Assembly: GCA_027575765.1 (NCBI GenBank)
Contig: JANBPT010000660.1
Coordinates: 1-26,872, forward strand
DNA from: Tieghemiomyces parasiticus
Taxonomy: Eukaryota > Kickxellomycota > Dimargaritomycetes > Dimargaritales > Dimargaritaceae
Direction of reading: 5' to 3'
Length of the DNA stretch: 26,872 bases
Numbering within the stretch: the first letter of the stretch is position 1; each line of letters begins with the position of its first letter. The notes below the pieces were generated by a model that was not told the origin of the DNA, ran no database searches, and saw only the letters and a list, made by a program, of their open reading frames with translations. The translations under genes were made by a program, and so were the position numbers. Shown in pieces: positions 10,875 to 23,162 of this stretch.

Positions 10875-12475
10875 ATGAACCCCGACCCCCACCTTGACCA
10901 GCGCGAGGCAACGACCGCCGACCGTAAGGAAGATCCGGCCGACAAGGCTTCCTGGTGGTCCACACTGTCACCATTCAGCTATCTGCCGGCGTTACCTAAG
11001 TATACAGGGCCGTTTCCAGTGGGCATTCACGACCTTGAATGGAAGAAGTCTGGACTGGCAGCGGAGCTTTCAGTGTTTAAGCCCGAGCTTTTTGATGCCG
11101 CCTACGTGACCGCCCGCATCTACTACCCGGCCGCGCCTACAGGCCGAGAAGTTCAGCCCCATTGGCTACCCAACCCAATTTCAGTCTACGCTCAAGGTAG
11201 GCCCGTACACATCCACACTAATCCCCGGGTACATTATGCCCTCTAACCGCACCTCTCTCGGCCTCTGACAACCAACTTATTGACGTATATGTATATTTCT
11301 GACTCGTCCGCTAATCCACGCAACCAGGCTATACCAACTATACCAAGTGGCCCGGATGGGCCGCTACCATAGTAGCTAATCTACTCCGTACCGCAAAATT
11401 AGACGCCCGCGTCCGACCCCCGCTCGCCGCCAGCCTTTCCGCGCCCTCGGCCGCTACGGACAAGGCCTCCAAGGTAGACACGGCCGCGGACCAAACTGCC
11501 AGCCGCTTCCCTGTGGTCTATTTTGCCCATGGCATGGCGTCCTGTCGGTCAACCTACGCCCTCGTGTGCGGCGAGCTGGCTTCTCGCGGATTTGTCGTAG
11601 TGGTTCCGGAGTTTAGCGACAAATCGGGCAGTCTGTGTTACTCCCCGCACATGCGAGTGGATTTCCTCCGCGTCCCCGAGAACGATTCCAATCAGGCCTA
11701 CCGGTATCAGCAGCTTCTCTGGCGGGCTATTGAGCTGGAGGAAACGATCCGGATGGTCGAGCGGGTAGCTGCCGGTGCCGGCCAGGACCCCGGCATGCCC
11801 GCTGGCCTTGTGGAATACAGCGACCCGCACCACATCCTCCCCGAGGAAGAGCTGGAGCGCGACGGTGGGTTCAGATTGAGCCATCTCCGCGGCCGCCTCG
11901 ACACCGACCAAACCGTCCTAGCCGGTCACAGTTTCGGCGCGGCCACCATCCTCCAGAACCTGGCCAGCTTTACCCACCCCAATATCAAAGCCGCCGTGGC
12001 CCTCGACCCTTGGATCTATCCAATTGGTAAAAGCCACCGCATCCCAAAACTCCCACTTCTTATCATCAACTCGGAGTTCTTCTCGCGGTGGGATGAGCAT
12101 CATAACGAACTACTCTTGCCGTACATCCAATCCAAGAAAGCGGGTGAAGCCGAGGATACGGTACCATCGCCACCGTTCGAGTGTGATGGCAATTCCTTGT
12201 TTATCACGATCATCGGATCGTGCCACGAAGACCAGAGCGACGCGCCCAGCTTGCTTTACAATATGAACGGTATCCTAAAGCGGTTCAACAACCCAGAAAT
12301 CGCACCACGCATCAATCCTCACCGTTGTATCAAACTCAACATGAGTGCCCTTATGACCCACATCGGCCCATATCTGTCCGCTGCCGTGCGTCAGAATCTG
12401 GTCGAGGATCCGTCAGTACTGAGCGACGCCGACGAGGTCCGGCCGCCCGAGGTTCGTATCAACCAGCGCTTCTAG
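10875..12475 (+). CDS. Platelet-activating-factor acetylhydrolase-like phospholipase A2, copy B, 2 exons, 489 aa
   Basis: Close paralogue of the gene at 7619. Exons are 10875-11196 and 11328-12475, phase 1, intron 131 nt with a CAACCAG acceptor. Exon 1 has exactly the same length as in copy A. The oxyanion-hole motif is YFAHGMA (about 172-178) and the triad is Ser309 in AGHSFG, Asp334 in ALDPW and His407 in GSCHEDQSD. The His is shifted because copy B has a 9-residue insertion (around SPPFECDGN) shortly before it. The most conserved stretches, at protein and nucleotide level, surround LEETIRMVERV and RDGGFRL..LRGRLD; the first 30 residues have diverged most, since copy B has a longer acidic/polar lead (DPADKASWW). 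Both copies keep the full triad, so both look active. No signal peptide is seen, and a cytosolic enzyme is likely. Confidence 0.92.
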
Positions 12476-12850
12476 AGCAAGGAGGCCATGGCCTTTCTTT
12501 TCTTTCTTTTTTTTTCTCCTTGGCATCTAAAGGGAGATTGGAGGAGTTAAGTGAGATGATGATATTCCTGGCCGTTCGCGTGCACTTTGTGCTGGATTCC
12601 TTTCATTTTTTTAAAAAAACAAAAACAAAGTATATCGGCTGCTTGAGGCTAAAGAGCTGTATTCACGGCAATGCAGTAGTTGGCGAGGCTGCGGCGGAAT
12701 AAACGCTTCAACGTAACCTAGCCCAGTATGCATTGAATGGTCACCATGTGACCTATTGCCCGTGGTCAACCAGATTTAGGCTAGCTTTGCTCTCACCTTT
12801 TACGTTTCGACAATTTCTACGCCGATGTGCCTATGAGCCGCCCGTACGCC
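12476..12850. other. Short intergenic region with pyrimidine tract
   Basis: This joins the lipase B stop to the DUF4211 gene start. It holds a T/C-rich tract at about 12495-12518 and an A-rich stretch near 12610-12630 that could belong to the lipase 3' end. No gene is seen. Confidence 0.5.
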
Positions 12851-15132
12851 ATGCCGCCCAAACAATCGAAACTATTACATTACTTCCAAAAGCCGAAGTT
12901 GACAGCCACCTCCGACAGACTAGCGAATTCCACCTCCGCCGACTGTTCACGGGCGCCTTCGTCATCAAATCCGCCCAAACTAGGACCTCCGCCCGTCTCG
13001 CTAGCCCACCCGGCCAGGACTGCGCCATCGCCGCCAAGCTCCGCCAACCGAGAGGAACCGGTTTTGGCCGAAGACCAGGGGACGGCAAGTGCCAGTGACG
13101 ACGAACAGGGAGGGGAAGGGAGACATGACCCACCGCTGCGGTCCCGCCGCCGACCGGCCCGCCAGGTTGACCTCACCACGACGTTCGCCTCCGTCAGCAA
13201 GGAGACCTACCTCTCGGCGGCCGTCGAACAGCTTGATGCGATCCCCGCACCCCCACCCGACAGCGAGACCGAGCTGCAACTCGAAGCGGAGGATTTAGAT
13301 ACCGGTTTGATCATTGATGAAGGTGGTGGTCGCGGTCGGCGCAAGCGTAGCAGGGACACTCAGGACCGGTTCCGTAAACTACGGCGAAATAATGGAGGAC
13401 GACGGGGTTCTGGGTCTGACTCCGGCGATACCAGCGGCGACGAGAGTGACGATGAACGCCGGGGAGTTACGACGCTAAGCAGGGGATTAGGCAAGCGTTA
13501 TAAGGGCCAGGTCCTGGACGATAGTGACACCGAGACGAGATTAGAGTCGACCCTCCAACAGAAGATTGCCGAGTCGGGTGGTAAATGGCGGAGGCGCGGT
13601 CTGAAGCGGGGTCGGCAGATTCTAGGTGATGACGACGACGAGCCTGGTAGCGAGAAGCAGACGGACCAGGGTCCGATGGTCGTCAGCGATTCAGACGAGG
13701 CGAGTGATGATAGCGAGGATTCCGATATGGCCGACTTCATCGACGACGAAGACGACCCTACCGTGACGATCTACAATACATCCCAGCCTTCTGCTAACCG
13801 GCGAGCCGATATACTCCCCAACGAAAGCGACGAGGAGTTTCCGCGTTTCCAAACCATGCTACATTTCATAGTTGCGGTTATTTTGGCTAACGGGGCCGTA
13901 ACAGCGCACCACCATGAGGATGGTAAGTAGGAAGAATAGGCCAAGCTGGTGGACGTTGCTGCTCATTGCCACACGGCCTGTCGCTTTTTCATCTTGAAAT
14001 GACTAGTGCATTATCACCTCTCCATGTCACTCAATTCCCCTAATTTTTATGCCCTCTCCCTCTCCAGATTTTCTGTTTAAGGCTTACCGGCACTTTGAGA
14101 GGCGCATCTCGACCGTCAAGGAGAGTGTGGTGTACAGCTCCGCATGGCTACCAAATTTTAGGGTAAGTGGAGACGCAGGTCCCAGCTATGTGGCCGTATT
14201 CGAAGCCAGTCACCTTGGTTCTTTTTCCGAGCCCCGTCGCTTTTCGACATAAATGCTAACTCCCCGTATGTCTCACTCGTGTGCACTCAATCGCGGCTGC
14301 GGTACAGGAAGACTTGCTACATCTACCTTTCTACTCACACATCGAGTGCGACCCCGACGGAAAGTGTGAGGCCTGCCACTTTGTGAACCGTACCGCCACG
14401 GCGACAGCCGTCATGTCCGGCCCCAGAGTCACCAAGACGCGCATTGAGGTAAGGAAACCTGGGCCAAACCAAAGGGGAGGGGGGGCTCCGTCCATGCATT
14501 TCTACCCCGAACCCCGAACCCGATAATCTACAGTCAGACCGTTACCAACCCCCCTAACGTCCGGTACCGATTGCCCATTTCACCTCTCCCAGGATCTGGT
14601 GCGACTGGCCCTAGACTATCACTGGCGGACGACCGATTCCCGCCAGCGCCCAAGTCCCCTGTTGAACTTGCTAGACATCTATGTGGAAGACACCGGTGGC
14701 GACCCCTACAGAGCCCGTGTCCCTAATCGTGGCGAGGTGGGCAGTAATGAGTCCAGCGATGACAACCAGTCGAGCGACTGGACGTGCCTCGACGGGGCCG
14801 CCCCCGTCAGCTACCGCGTGGGCCAGATCTGTGCGGCGCGCAGCGGACTCTACCACGCCATGCACCACTACTTCTTCGCCCTGGTCAGCCGGATGATAAC
14901 GGCCGTCAGCCACACCTTGGCAGACCTAGGTCTGCCCGATGCCTGCGAGCATGAGTTGCTGGACAGCTTTAGTCAGGCCAGCGAAGTCATGGACTGGCTC
15001 GAGAAGGGCGACACCATGGCCCGTGAATACCGCCGGCTCCAGCGCATGCTCGTTTGTGCCGAGGCGTACCACCAGTCTGGCTGGGACCGGAACGTGGGCC
15101 ACTACCCTGAATTCGCCACTTATGGATTTTGA
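12851..15132 (+). CDS. DUF4211 (CCDC82-like) nuclear protein with N-terminal PIP-box, 4 exons, 615 aa
   Basis: Exons are 12851-13922, 14068-14162, 14308-14448 and 14593-15132, with GTAAGT/GTAAGG donors and three introns of 145, 145 and 144 nt. The N-terminus contains QSKLLHYF at residues 5-12, matching the PCNA-interacting PIP-box (Q-x-x-hydrophobic-x-x-aromatic-aromatic). Residues about 20-330 are low-complexity, with a basic, NLS-like patch (RRKRSR, KLRR; about 160-185) and acidic Ser/Asp tracts (about 187-202 and 279-302, including MADFIDDEDD) typical of chromatin proteins. The DUF4211 domain starts near FPRFQTMLHFIV (330) and includes YSSAWLPNF, a Cys cluster C403/C409/C412, ATATAVMSG and GQICAARSGLYHAMHH. 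DUF4211 has no established biochemical function; nuclear localisation is inferred. The start at 12851 has G at -3 and a GCCATG context; an in-frame ATG at 12833 would add six residues. Confidence 0.9.
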
Positions 15133-16734
15133 CATAACCGATTTTTGATGGTGAAGGCTTACTGGCTCTCGCCTGCTTAGCCACACGCGCTGGAGATCGC
15201 CGATGCCTTCCTAGGAAAATAATAATAAATAATATTATCGGATGTCATTTCTGGTAGCGCAGGTGCGGCATTGTTGAGACAAAATGATAGTTGCAAGCGG
15301 GGAACGGCAGTGGTTTGATACATGGTCTGTCGAACCACCATCCTTAGAACGTTTTCCCCCGGGGGGGGCCGTCGATTTCGATCCATTCGAGATTCGTGCC
15401 TTGAAACCAATTATACTACCCTGACACTCCGTAGTAAGTGGGCACGATGGACCTAGTCCACCTTCCCACCAGACCCGCACTATAGGGGGCAAGTAGAGTC
15501 CGTGGGGAAGGGTAATGTGAGATAGATCCCCTACGCAATCCAGTCCGGCGGAGGCGGCTGACTGGTTGCCAAGGCTGCGACGGTTCACCATGCTCGACTA
15601 GAGCCCCCCCCCACCCGTGGAAAACAGTCGGGGGCAACATGGCCGTCGTCCAGCCGATGTGACTGCCACGCTATCCATGCCCCTGAAACCGGTGGCTGTG
15701 CGGCTGTTTACCTTTAGTAAGCCGACATGCTCCCCCTCGTCACTTCTACCCTAAGAACAACGACGCCCGGTCTATCCACATGTCCTGGCCATCGAAGGTA
15801 TGAGCCATGGCACCGCCGTGCCCTCCATATCCCAGTAACCATTACCTAATGGATGATCATTCTAGGGTCTTCTACCAAGCTGCCATCCCCTACTGCACCG
15901 CGCCCATCATCTTGCTCTGTATAGAGCAATGTGTATGGAGAATTATGGATGACTCCGTGTGGTGGCGCAGTCTTCCACTTGACAGGTTGGGATTAGGGAG
16001 GGGGGAGTTTTTTTTCCCATCCTTCACACCCATACATTACTAGACGAAGTCGAGTGGATGAGGTATTCTGGAATGGAGAACCCAAGTGATACATCTTCTT
16101 TGCCCCGCCGTCTTACTGGGTCGTTTGCCCGCTGGAGCTAGGAAGGCATACCCGCTAGATTAGCTGTGCCCATCGGAGAGGTTTACAAGGCCTCTTCCTG
16201 CCCTGCGTAAGGAAGTGGCGGCAACTCGTAGAGGTAAGCCAATCGGTCGTGAGCATGGGTAACCGTCCCTCCGTACGGCGAACGTCTTGCCGAGATAGTC
16301 TGCTGAAGGAGGCCAAGTCTGCATCAAACGCACCAACCGCCACACAAGCACACACACACACACACTGGTCTAGCCCAGAGGCCCTTTCTACCTGTCCGCT
16401 TGTACTGTTACGAAGCCTAAGACACCAGCCCACCCTACTCGCTCCTCCCCTCCCCACGCTATTGGGCACGCGTGGATGTTTCTTCCGCCCCTTCACCTTG
16501 CCGCCCCGCCCTATCCCTCTGGGGTCACCAGCGGCCGCCTCTGCCCCTCTCATCTTGTTCTCCCACCTACCGGTCTGGATGACATCTCGATTCTTCTTTT
16601 TATGCGATTTGGTTGTCTGCCATCTTTTATTACCAACTCCCTTCTGTCGGTCCATTGTTCTAGCTCTTCACCCTCGCTCCCCTGCTCACGCCGCTCGGCC
16701 CCTTCTGTGAGAACCACATTACTACGTCCGCAAT
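15133..16734. other. Intergenic region and pyrimidine-rich 5' flank of the E2 gene; no gene seen
   Basis: The left part (15200-15700) is mixed composition with a CCCC/GGGGGGGG junction near 15357-15368 and a run of 9 C near 15604. A short (CA)n microsatellite lies at 16349-16365. From about 16430 to 16720 the plus strand is strongly C/T-rich, a common promoter feature of highly expressed fungal genes, here leading to the E2 start. The overlapping open frames of 153-166 codons on both strands around 16155-16710 result from this skewed composition and carry no motif. Confidence 0.55.
16349..16365 (+). repeat. Short (CA)n microsatellite
   Basis: An uninterrupted CA dinucleotide run of about 17 bases, preceded by an imperfect CACACAAG stretch. 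It lies in the upstream flank of the E2 gene, and no function is implied. Confidence 0.8.
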
Positions 16735-18131
<1,397 letters not shown>

Positions 18132-18426
18132 GGTGCTCTTCCGCTACCAAACAGTTACTTCCCCCTTTGCTGTTCGCCCCCCCCCCCCGACGATTCCCGA
18201 TGCGGTGGTCCACTGCCTTGGCACATTCCCTCGTCCCTATCCCGTCCTGCCTATCCAGTTACTTTACCTTTTTTTCCCTTCGGTCCGACCCGGTCAGTTC
18301 GCACTTTGTCAGGTTAACAACACTGAAACTCCTTTCGAGGTCATCCGCTCTCCATTTAGTGGCTCGGCACCTCTCTACCGTGTGTGGCAGCTGATTTTGA
18401 CCATTCGATGCAGTGTATGCTGACTC

Positions 18427-18432
18427 AATAAA
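18427..18432 (+). terminator. UBC4: Candidate polyadenylation signal AATAAA
   Basis: A perfect AATAAA lies about 300 nt after the proposed E2 stop and is followed within 30 bases by a T-rich stretch (TTGTTTTTATTATTTTT), a plausible downstream element. Assignment to the E2 transcript is inferred from position only. Confidence 0.45.
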
Positions 18433-19557
18433 GTGCTTATTGACCTTACTTGTTTTTATTATTTTTAAAGAAGCATTGCATGTCAGTGGCTTACTCCTGT
18501 GCTTAATAATGCCCACGTCGTGATTGCTGCCCCCCCCCCACGCAGGAAACTACCAGTGCCGGTTGAGGACTGCCACGGCCATGTTGGCCATGGAAACCCC
18601 GCAGTGGAGACCCTTTATTCACACCTTGTATCTCGAATGAGGTCACTGGACTGCTATCACGATCGAAGTGGAGGCAAGTAGGGGCTAATAATAATTATTT
18701 TCACTGCAGCCACTTTGCAAACCAAGCAATGAGGACACCGCAATATATCCAATCCACATCCCGTCCCAGGTCCAGGGCCAAGTTGAAAAATGATGCTGAC
18801 TTTCATTGGACGAATCATAGCGAGAAGAGCAGGCGAGGTGGCGCCGTAAGTAATCGGGACCAGCATCGTATTTTGGTTGGTTATAGAGCACCTAGCCAGT
18901 CACAGCGTCTCGATGTGGTCTAATGTTTTCGGTGGCTGGCATTTCCTCTGTTGCCCAGCTCATCATCTCCTGCGCAACTGTCACCCTAGGTGTAACGTCT
19001 TCATCCCTCCTCCAGTTGACTGAGTTTAGATGCCGGGTCTTCAATCGGGCGATAACCGTCCAATTAGTAGGGAAGGGGGTTTCCTGTCCTAATATGCACC
19101 GTGAATGACTGCTGGATACCACGTATCAGTTTGCAATAGACGCGACCCGGAAAGTGAAGCCCGTTCCCGACATTTGCTGTAATACAAGCCCAGCGATATC
19201 AGAGGGTGGTCGAGGGAGGAGTACCGAACTAACCAACGCGCAGCCTGGGGAGCTCGTTGGAGACGGCGGTGTATCCGCGCGCAGAGAGCGACACGACTGA
19301 GGACAATCGAAGGAGAACGAGGACGACAATGTACAACGTGGTACGGAGCCGAAATCGGACCAACCAGTGCGGAGGCGAGGCTGGAAAGAGGCTACAACTG
19401 TAAAAAAAATATATGGATATCCCGTCCCCTTAGGTCTGGTCCGATTTGGAGTGGCCTAGAATGGGTGTTCCTGAAGAGGGAAAACGGCCGAGAATAATGG
19501 GTAGGTCTACAACAGGAAGAGAGTAGCACTATTGCGTACTACAGGAAAAAAGTCGGG

Positions 19558-19563
19558 TATAAA
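19558..19563 (+). promoter_or_regulatory. Candidate TATA box of the secreted orphan gene
   Basis: TATAAA, 142 bases before the ATG at 19705. Between them is a pyrimidine-rich tract (19650-19675) ending in CCCACAG at 19680, which looks like a 3' splice site and could indicate a 5' UTR intron. Confidence 0.4.
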
Positions 19564-19704
19564 GGCGTGTGCTGTATTCGCCGTAAGCGATTAAGGCCTT
19601 TCCGTTCTTTCCTTCACAATCCGACGCACTTGTTTACCTCCGTATTACTCGTTCTCTAATTTTTTCTTTTTAACCCACAGCTCTATTTGTCCGTCGTACT
19701 CGCC

Positions 19705-21444
19705 ATGCAGTGTCGCCAGGTACTATTACTCGGCCTGCTTACCCTGGCCGGTGCAGCCGCCAGTATTCTGCATCCTGCAGAGCACGAAGTTCAAAGGCTG
19801 TCACCACGCGGACTTACCTATCCGAACATGTTCATCACTGATGCGGCCAACGACGTAAGTTTTAATGCAGCCGTATGAGGCCCAGTATAGCCCCATGTAC
19901 CGATGGTTGACATGTTATTACCACCTATCTCGGATACCCAATACCCCGTCGTCGGTGGTCGTTTGACATATATACCTCTTTTTACCAACCGAGCACCCTA
20001 CTAACGCATACCCGCACGTATGCCATTCCGCTCCATTATCGAACAACGTCTGAATTAGAAACTGAACAACCTGAAGGCCCTCGTCGACAACTCGAACGAC
20101 CCGGAAGTAATCAAGGCCGCCCTCGCTGATAGCTTCGCCGTCCAGACCCACGGCTTTCTCGCCAAGTACTTGTTTGGTACCCTGGAGCACATGCTCGATC
20201 CGGCCAACGACATTGATCAATTCGCCGCACCGAATAGCCCCTTACTAAGTGGGCTACGCCCCACCATCCAAACGGAGACCGCGGCGGCGGCAAAACTCCT
20301 GAGTGCTAACCAGGTGTATGTGGATTACGGTGCCCTGACCCGCCAGCAGCGGGCTGATCTGTTTATCCACCTCTACGCCCTGTCGGACTCGGATATGTCC
20401 CTCGAAACCAAAAGTATCATGGTGGAACGGCTTCTGGTCGCTGCAGTGTCCCCGGTCAGCGTCATTCCTAACGATATTGTCCAGGCCGCCGTGTGGGCCG
20501 ATAGGGCCCCGTACTTGGTGACTCCCTCGCCCACCACCGAGGTCGAGGGTACTCTAGATACTGGCTTTACTACGCCCGGTCGGTCGGCAGCCGCTCCGGT
20601 GGCAGCCGAGAGCACCCCCCGTGGGATGGACTGGGTCATGACGACCAGCTGGCCGACCCGTTTTCCCAACACTGCGTCTATCCAGCGCTTCTTGACCGAT
20701 GTCCACGTACCAACGATCAACCGCCAACTGTTGGTGACCAGCTGGGCTGCGACCATCATCACCACCCTCATTGCCAAACCTACCAGTAGGCCCGCCTCAA
20801 AGTTCACCCGTTTTCCGCCGGCTGCCGCGGTCCGTCCGTCTCCCGACCGTTCCGCTGACCAGGGTGATTTGCTTATTTTAACGAGTTTTCTAAACCGTCT
20901 GATTAGTATCGACTTTGAACGGTATGCCGACCTGGCCTACCTGGCTTTCTTCCAGGCCACCAAGGCCCGCCGCTTTGATGCCACCGCGTGGAACTCCCTG
21001 TTGGCGCTGGGTAATGGGTCACACCAGACGACGACAACGTACCGTGAACACCAAGTGGGCCTGCTTACTTGCGCCTACTCACATGGGTTTCATGGGGCCA
21101 GCTTCTTCTTACGGGGCCGTTATGAGGCGCAACGCCGTGCTAGCCCGTCCAACCCCGGTGGCGGCAGCACCGGCGGGGACGCAACGCTGCCGAGCGAGCC
21201 GCAGCAGGCACCTCGGATCAATCGTCCAGGTCTGCGACGAGGGACGGCATTCACCCCGGTCGCCGCCCCTCCGACTTCCCAGTTACCAGGTTCCTCTCCA
21301 AGCGTAGAGTGCAAGCTAACATTCTCCGAGTATTCGTACGCAATTCTGAGTAAGGACGGCCGGCTCGGCATCCTGGTCGATAAGGAGCATGCTGAGAAGG
21401 CTGCTGGCAGCGAGCTGCCTTCCATACCCAAAGAGCTGCTATAA
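19705..21444 (+). CDS. Orphan secreted protein, 2 exons, 511 aa
   Basis: No family is recognised. Exon 1 is 19705-19854 (50 codons) with a GTAAGT donor, and exon 2 is 20059-21444, phase 0. The N-terminus (MQCRQVLLLGLLTLAGAAAS) is a textbook secretory signal peptide with likely cleavage after the Ala run. The mature part begins SILHPAEHEV and continues as an alpha-rich region (KLNNLKALVDNSNDPEVIKA, about 51-70). A helical block around LSDSDMSLETKSIMVERL follows. A Ser/Pro/Gly/Thr-rich linker lies at about 406-455 (NPGGGSTGGD onward), and the protein closes with a short C-terminal segment including LTFSEYSYAILSKDGRLGILVDKE. There is no obvious Cys-rich effector fold or catalytic motif. It is convergent with the SPC2 gene, 377 bp from stop to stop. 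The ATG at 19705 was chosen because it starts the signal peptide; no upstream in-frame ATG precedes the CCCACAG site. Confidence 0.78.
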
Positions 21445-21821
21445 CGGGTCAGAGTCAGAGCGCACCCGTACTGGGGGGTTGGGATATAGAGGTGAGCGCT
21501 GTGGACCGCATTAGATAGCCGAATCAAGCCCATTAAAACAATATAGATTACAGTGCAAAGATTGGACACTTTAATACTGGGCTAGTCCCAACCGACGCGG
21601 TCGCCTTGACAACAGTGTGCGCAGTATCGACGTACAGGAACATGGAGTGCCGTAAAAGGTATGAGATGAGAAAACGTTGATAGCCAGACGGGGGTAGGGG
21701 TAGGAGTGAGTATACAGAATAAAAATGAACGATGCGTAAACCTAGCGCTGTTCGCTGACAGCGCGCGGGCGAGTTGCGGTGGCCGACGGGCGACGAGTGC
21801 CGCAGCTTTACAGATACATCT
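21445..21821. other. Convergent 3' intergenic region
   Basis: This lies between the stops of the plus-strand secreted orphan and the minus-strand SPC2 gene. ATTAAA at 21532-21537 (plus strand) and its counterpart TTTAAT near 21569 (minus strand) are candidate polyadenylation signals for the two convergent transcripts. No gene is seen. Confidence 0.5.
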
Positions 21822-23162
21822 CTACTCGAGCTTCTTGCCCACGACGGCGCTGACAAACTCGCCCACGTCCTTCTCGAGGGCGGATCGCTCGAGTTTGCCA
21901 GATTCGTAAAACCAGGCACCAAGACTGGGTGAGAAGGTCTGAGACCGAGGGGCCGTGTCGCCATTCAGCGATTGTACGGTAAAGGTAAGGTGGTAGTGCT
22001 CGTCGCCGGGTGTGACAGTGGAGGATGCTGACAGGACAATCGACTTGTTCTATGGTAGCAGCGATGTGAAAGGTGGTTTCGGAGGTCAGTGGGGAGGTTA
22101 GAAAGGCCAGTATTGGATTAGGAATCATCGTATTTCGTAGGCCATAGCCCCTCCCTAAATACACAAGTGGGTTGTGTCGACGTAGGAAGTAGAGCGTGTC
22201 GATCGACTCTGTGGGATACTTACGTTAACGGTCTTGGAACCGACGTAAACCGCATCCTTCTGTACCAGATAGCCGTAGGTGGTGGCCAGAATGCTCAGAA
22301 TAGCGAATCTGAAATAAGATAATGCGGCGGTATTAGATGGATGTGCCAGGTCATGGGGTTGTTAGCTGAGCCATAGGACCATGATTTTCCGTCAAGCGAC
22401 ATTTTTACGTTGCAGCCCGCGAAGGGAGAACCCCCGATCCACGGTCCCAAGGGCGGGCTCGTTAACCTACCCGATCACGCAGAACAGCGTCGGGTACCAG
22501 GTCTCCTCGAACGGCTTTTTCCAGGTGTAGGCAAACTCGAAGGCGGCCAGGAGGCAGGCCGAGTAACCGAGTACCAGCTTCACGTCGGTGTGTCGATGGT
22601 ATTCCTTATAGCCCTGCTTCTCGAAGAACTGTGGAAGGCAGCGTAAGTGGGTTGGGTCAAGTAAAGTAGTCTGGTCCGTTAGATAATGAGCGCACGTACC
22701 CGACGGTGGGAGGAGAAATGCAGGAGGCGTTGGGTTGCCAGGCCTGTACCGTGGATGGGCTGTTGATAATGGCGGCGGAGTTGGATTCGCCACTTACCTT
22801 CTGTAGGGCCTCATCGCAGTGAATCTTCATCTCATTCAGGTTGTACTTGGTAGCCACGACGCTGTCATCGTCTGTTGCGTAGGGAAAGTACGTTCCCGCC
22901 GGAATAGCGAGGAATAGGTGAGAGGCTGTAAGTCAGTCGCTTGCATCAGACCTTATCAGGGATGACCCGAGTGATAAACCACGGTCCCCATTGCCAGTGG
23001 CATCTGTGGCGAGTTGGGCGGATTGTGGACAAGGTGGATGGTTCCCATCCTCACTCACGAATGTGGTCGGGGTGGCGTCCTCCTCAGAGGCCTGGAGACT
23101 TGAATCGAGATGCGACGCTGCCCGCGCACTGCACACTTACTGTTCTCGATAGTGTTGGCCAT
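21822..23162 (-). CDS. SPC2: Signal peptidase complex subunit 2 (SPC25), 5 exons, 188 aa
   Basis: Non-catalytic subunit of the ER signal peptidase complex that removes signal peptides from secretory proteins. Minus-strand exons are 23162-23141, 22871-22798, 22628-22471, 22308-22224 and 22049-21822; all junctions have GT..AG and sum to 567 nt in one frame. The protein begins MANTIENNDD and has the family motif KYNLNEMK..CDEAL (residues 16-30). It continues with two membrane segments joined by a short loop (about 50-68, LVLGYSACLLAAFEFAYTW; and about 77-99, around LFCVIGFAILSILATTYGY), then a cytosolic C-terminal domain with KSIVLSASSTV, HYHLTFTVQS and a final GEFVSAVVGKKLE. Length matches the 178-226 aa range of SPC2/SPCS2 proteins. 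The two-segment hairpin with both ends cytosolic is the known topology of this subunit. The first exon is only 22 nt. Confidence 0.93.

Larger units (their letters stand above)
18132..19704. other. Intergenic region; no gene seen
   Basis: It starts with the E2 3' UTR and ends with the promoter of the secreted orphan. Runs of 12 C (near 18177-18188) and 10 C (near 18530-18539) are present. Open frames of 60-100 codons in 18133-19330 lack motifs and consistent codon bias. I cannot exclude a small RNA gene, but no tRNA-like B box was found. Confidence 0.5.

Noticed and set aside
16155..16710. Overlapping open frames of 166 and 153 codons on opposite strands
   Set aside because: They lie in the C/T-rich promoter side of the E2 gene, where skewed composition suppresses stops; the products are low-complexity without family features.
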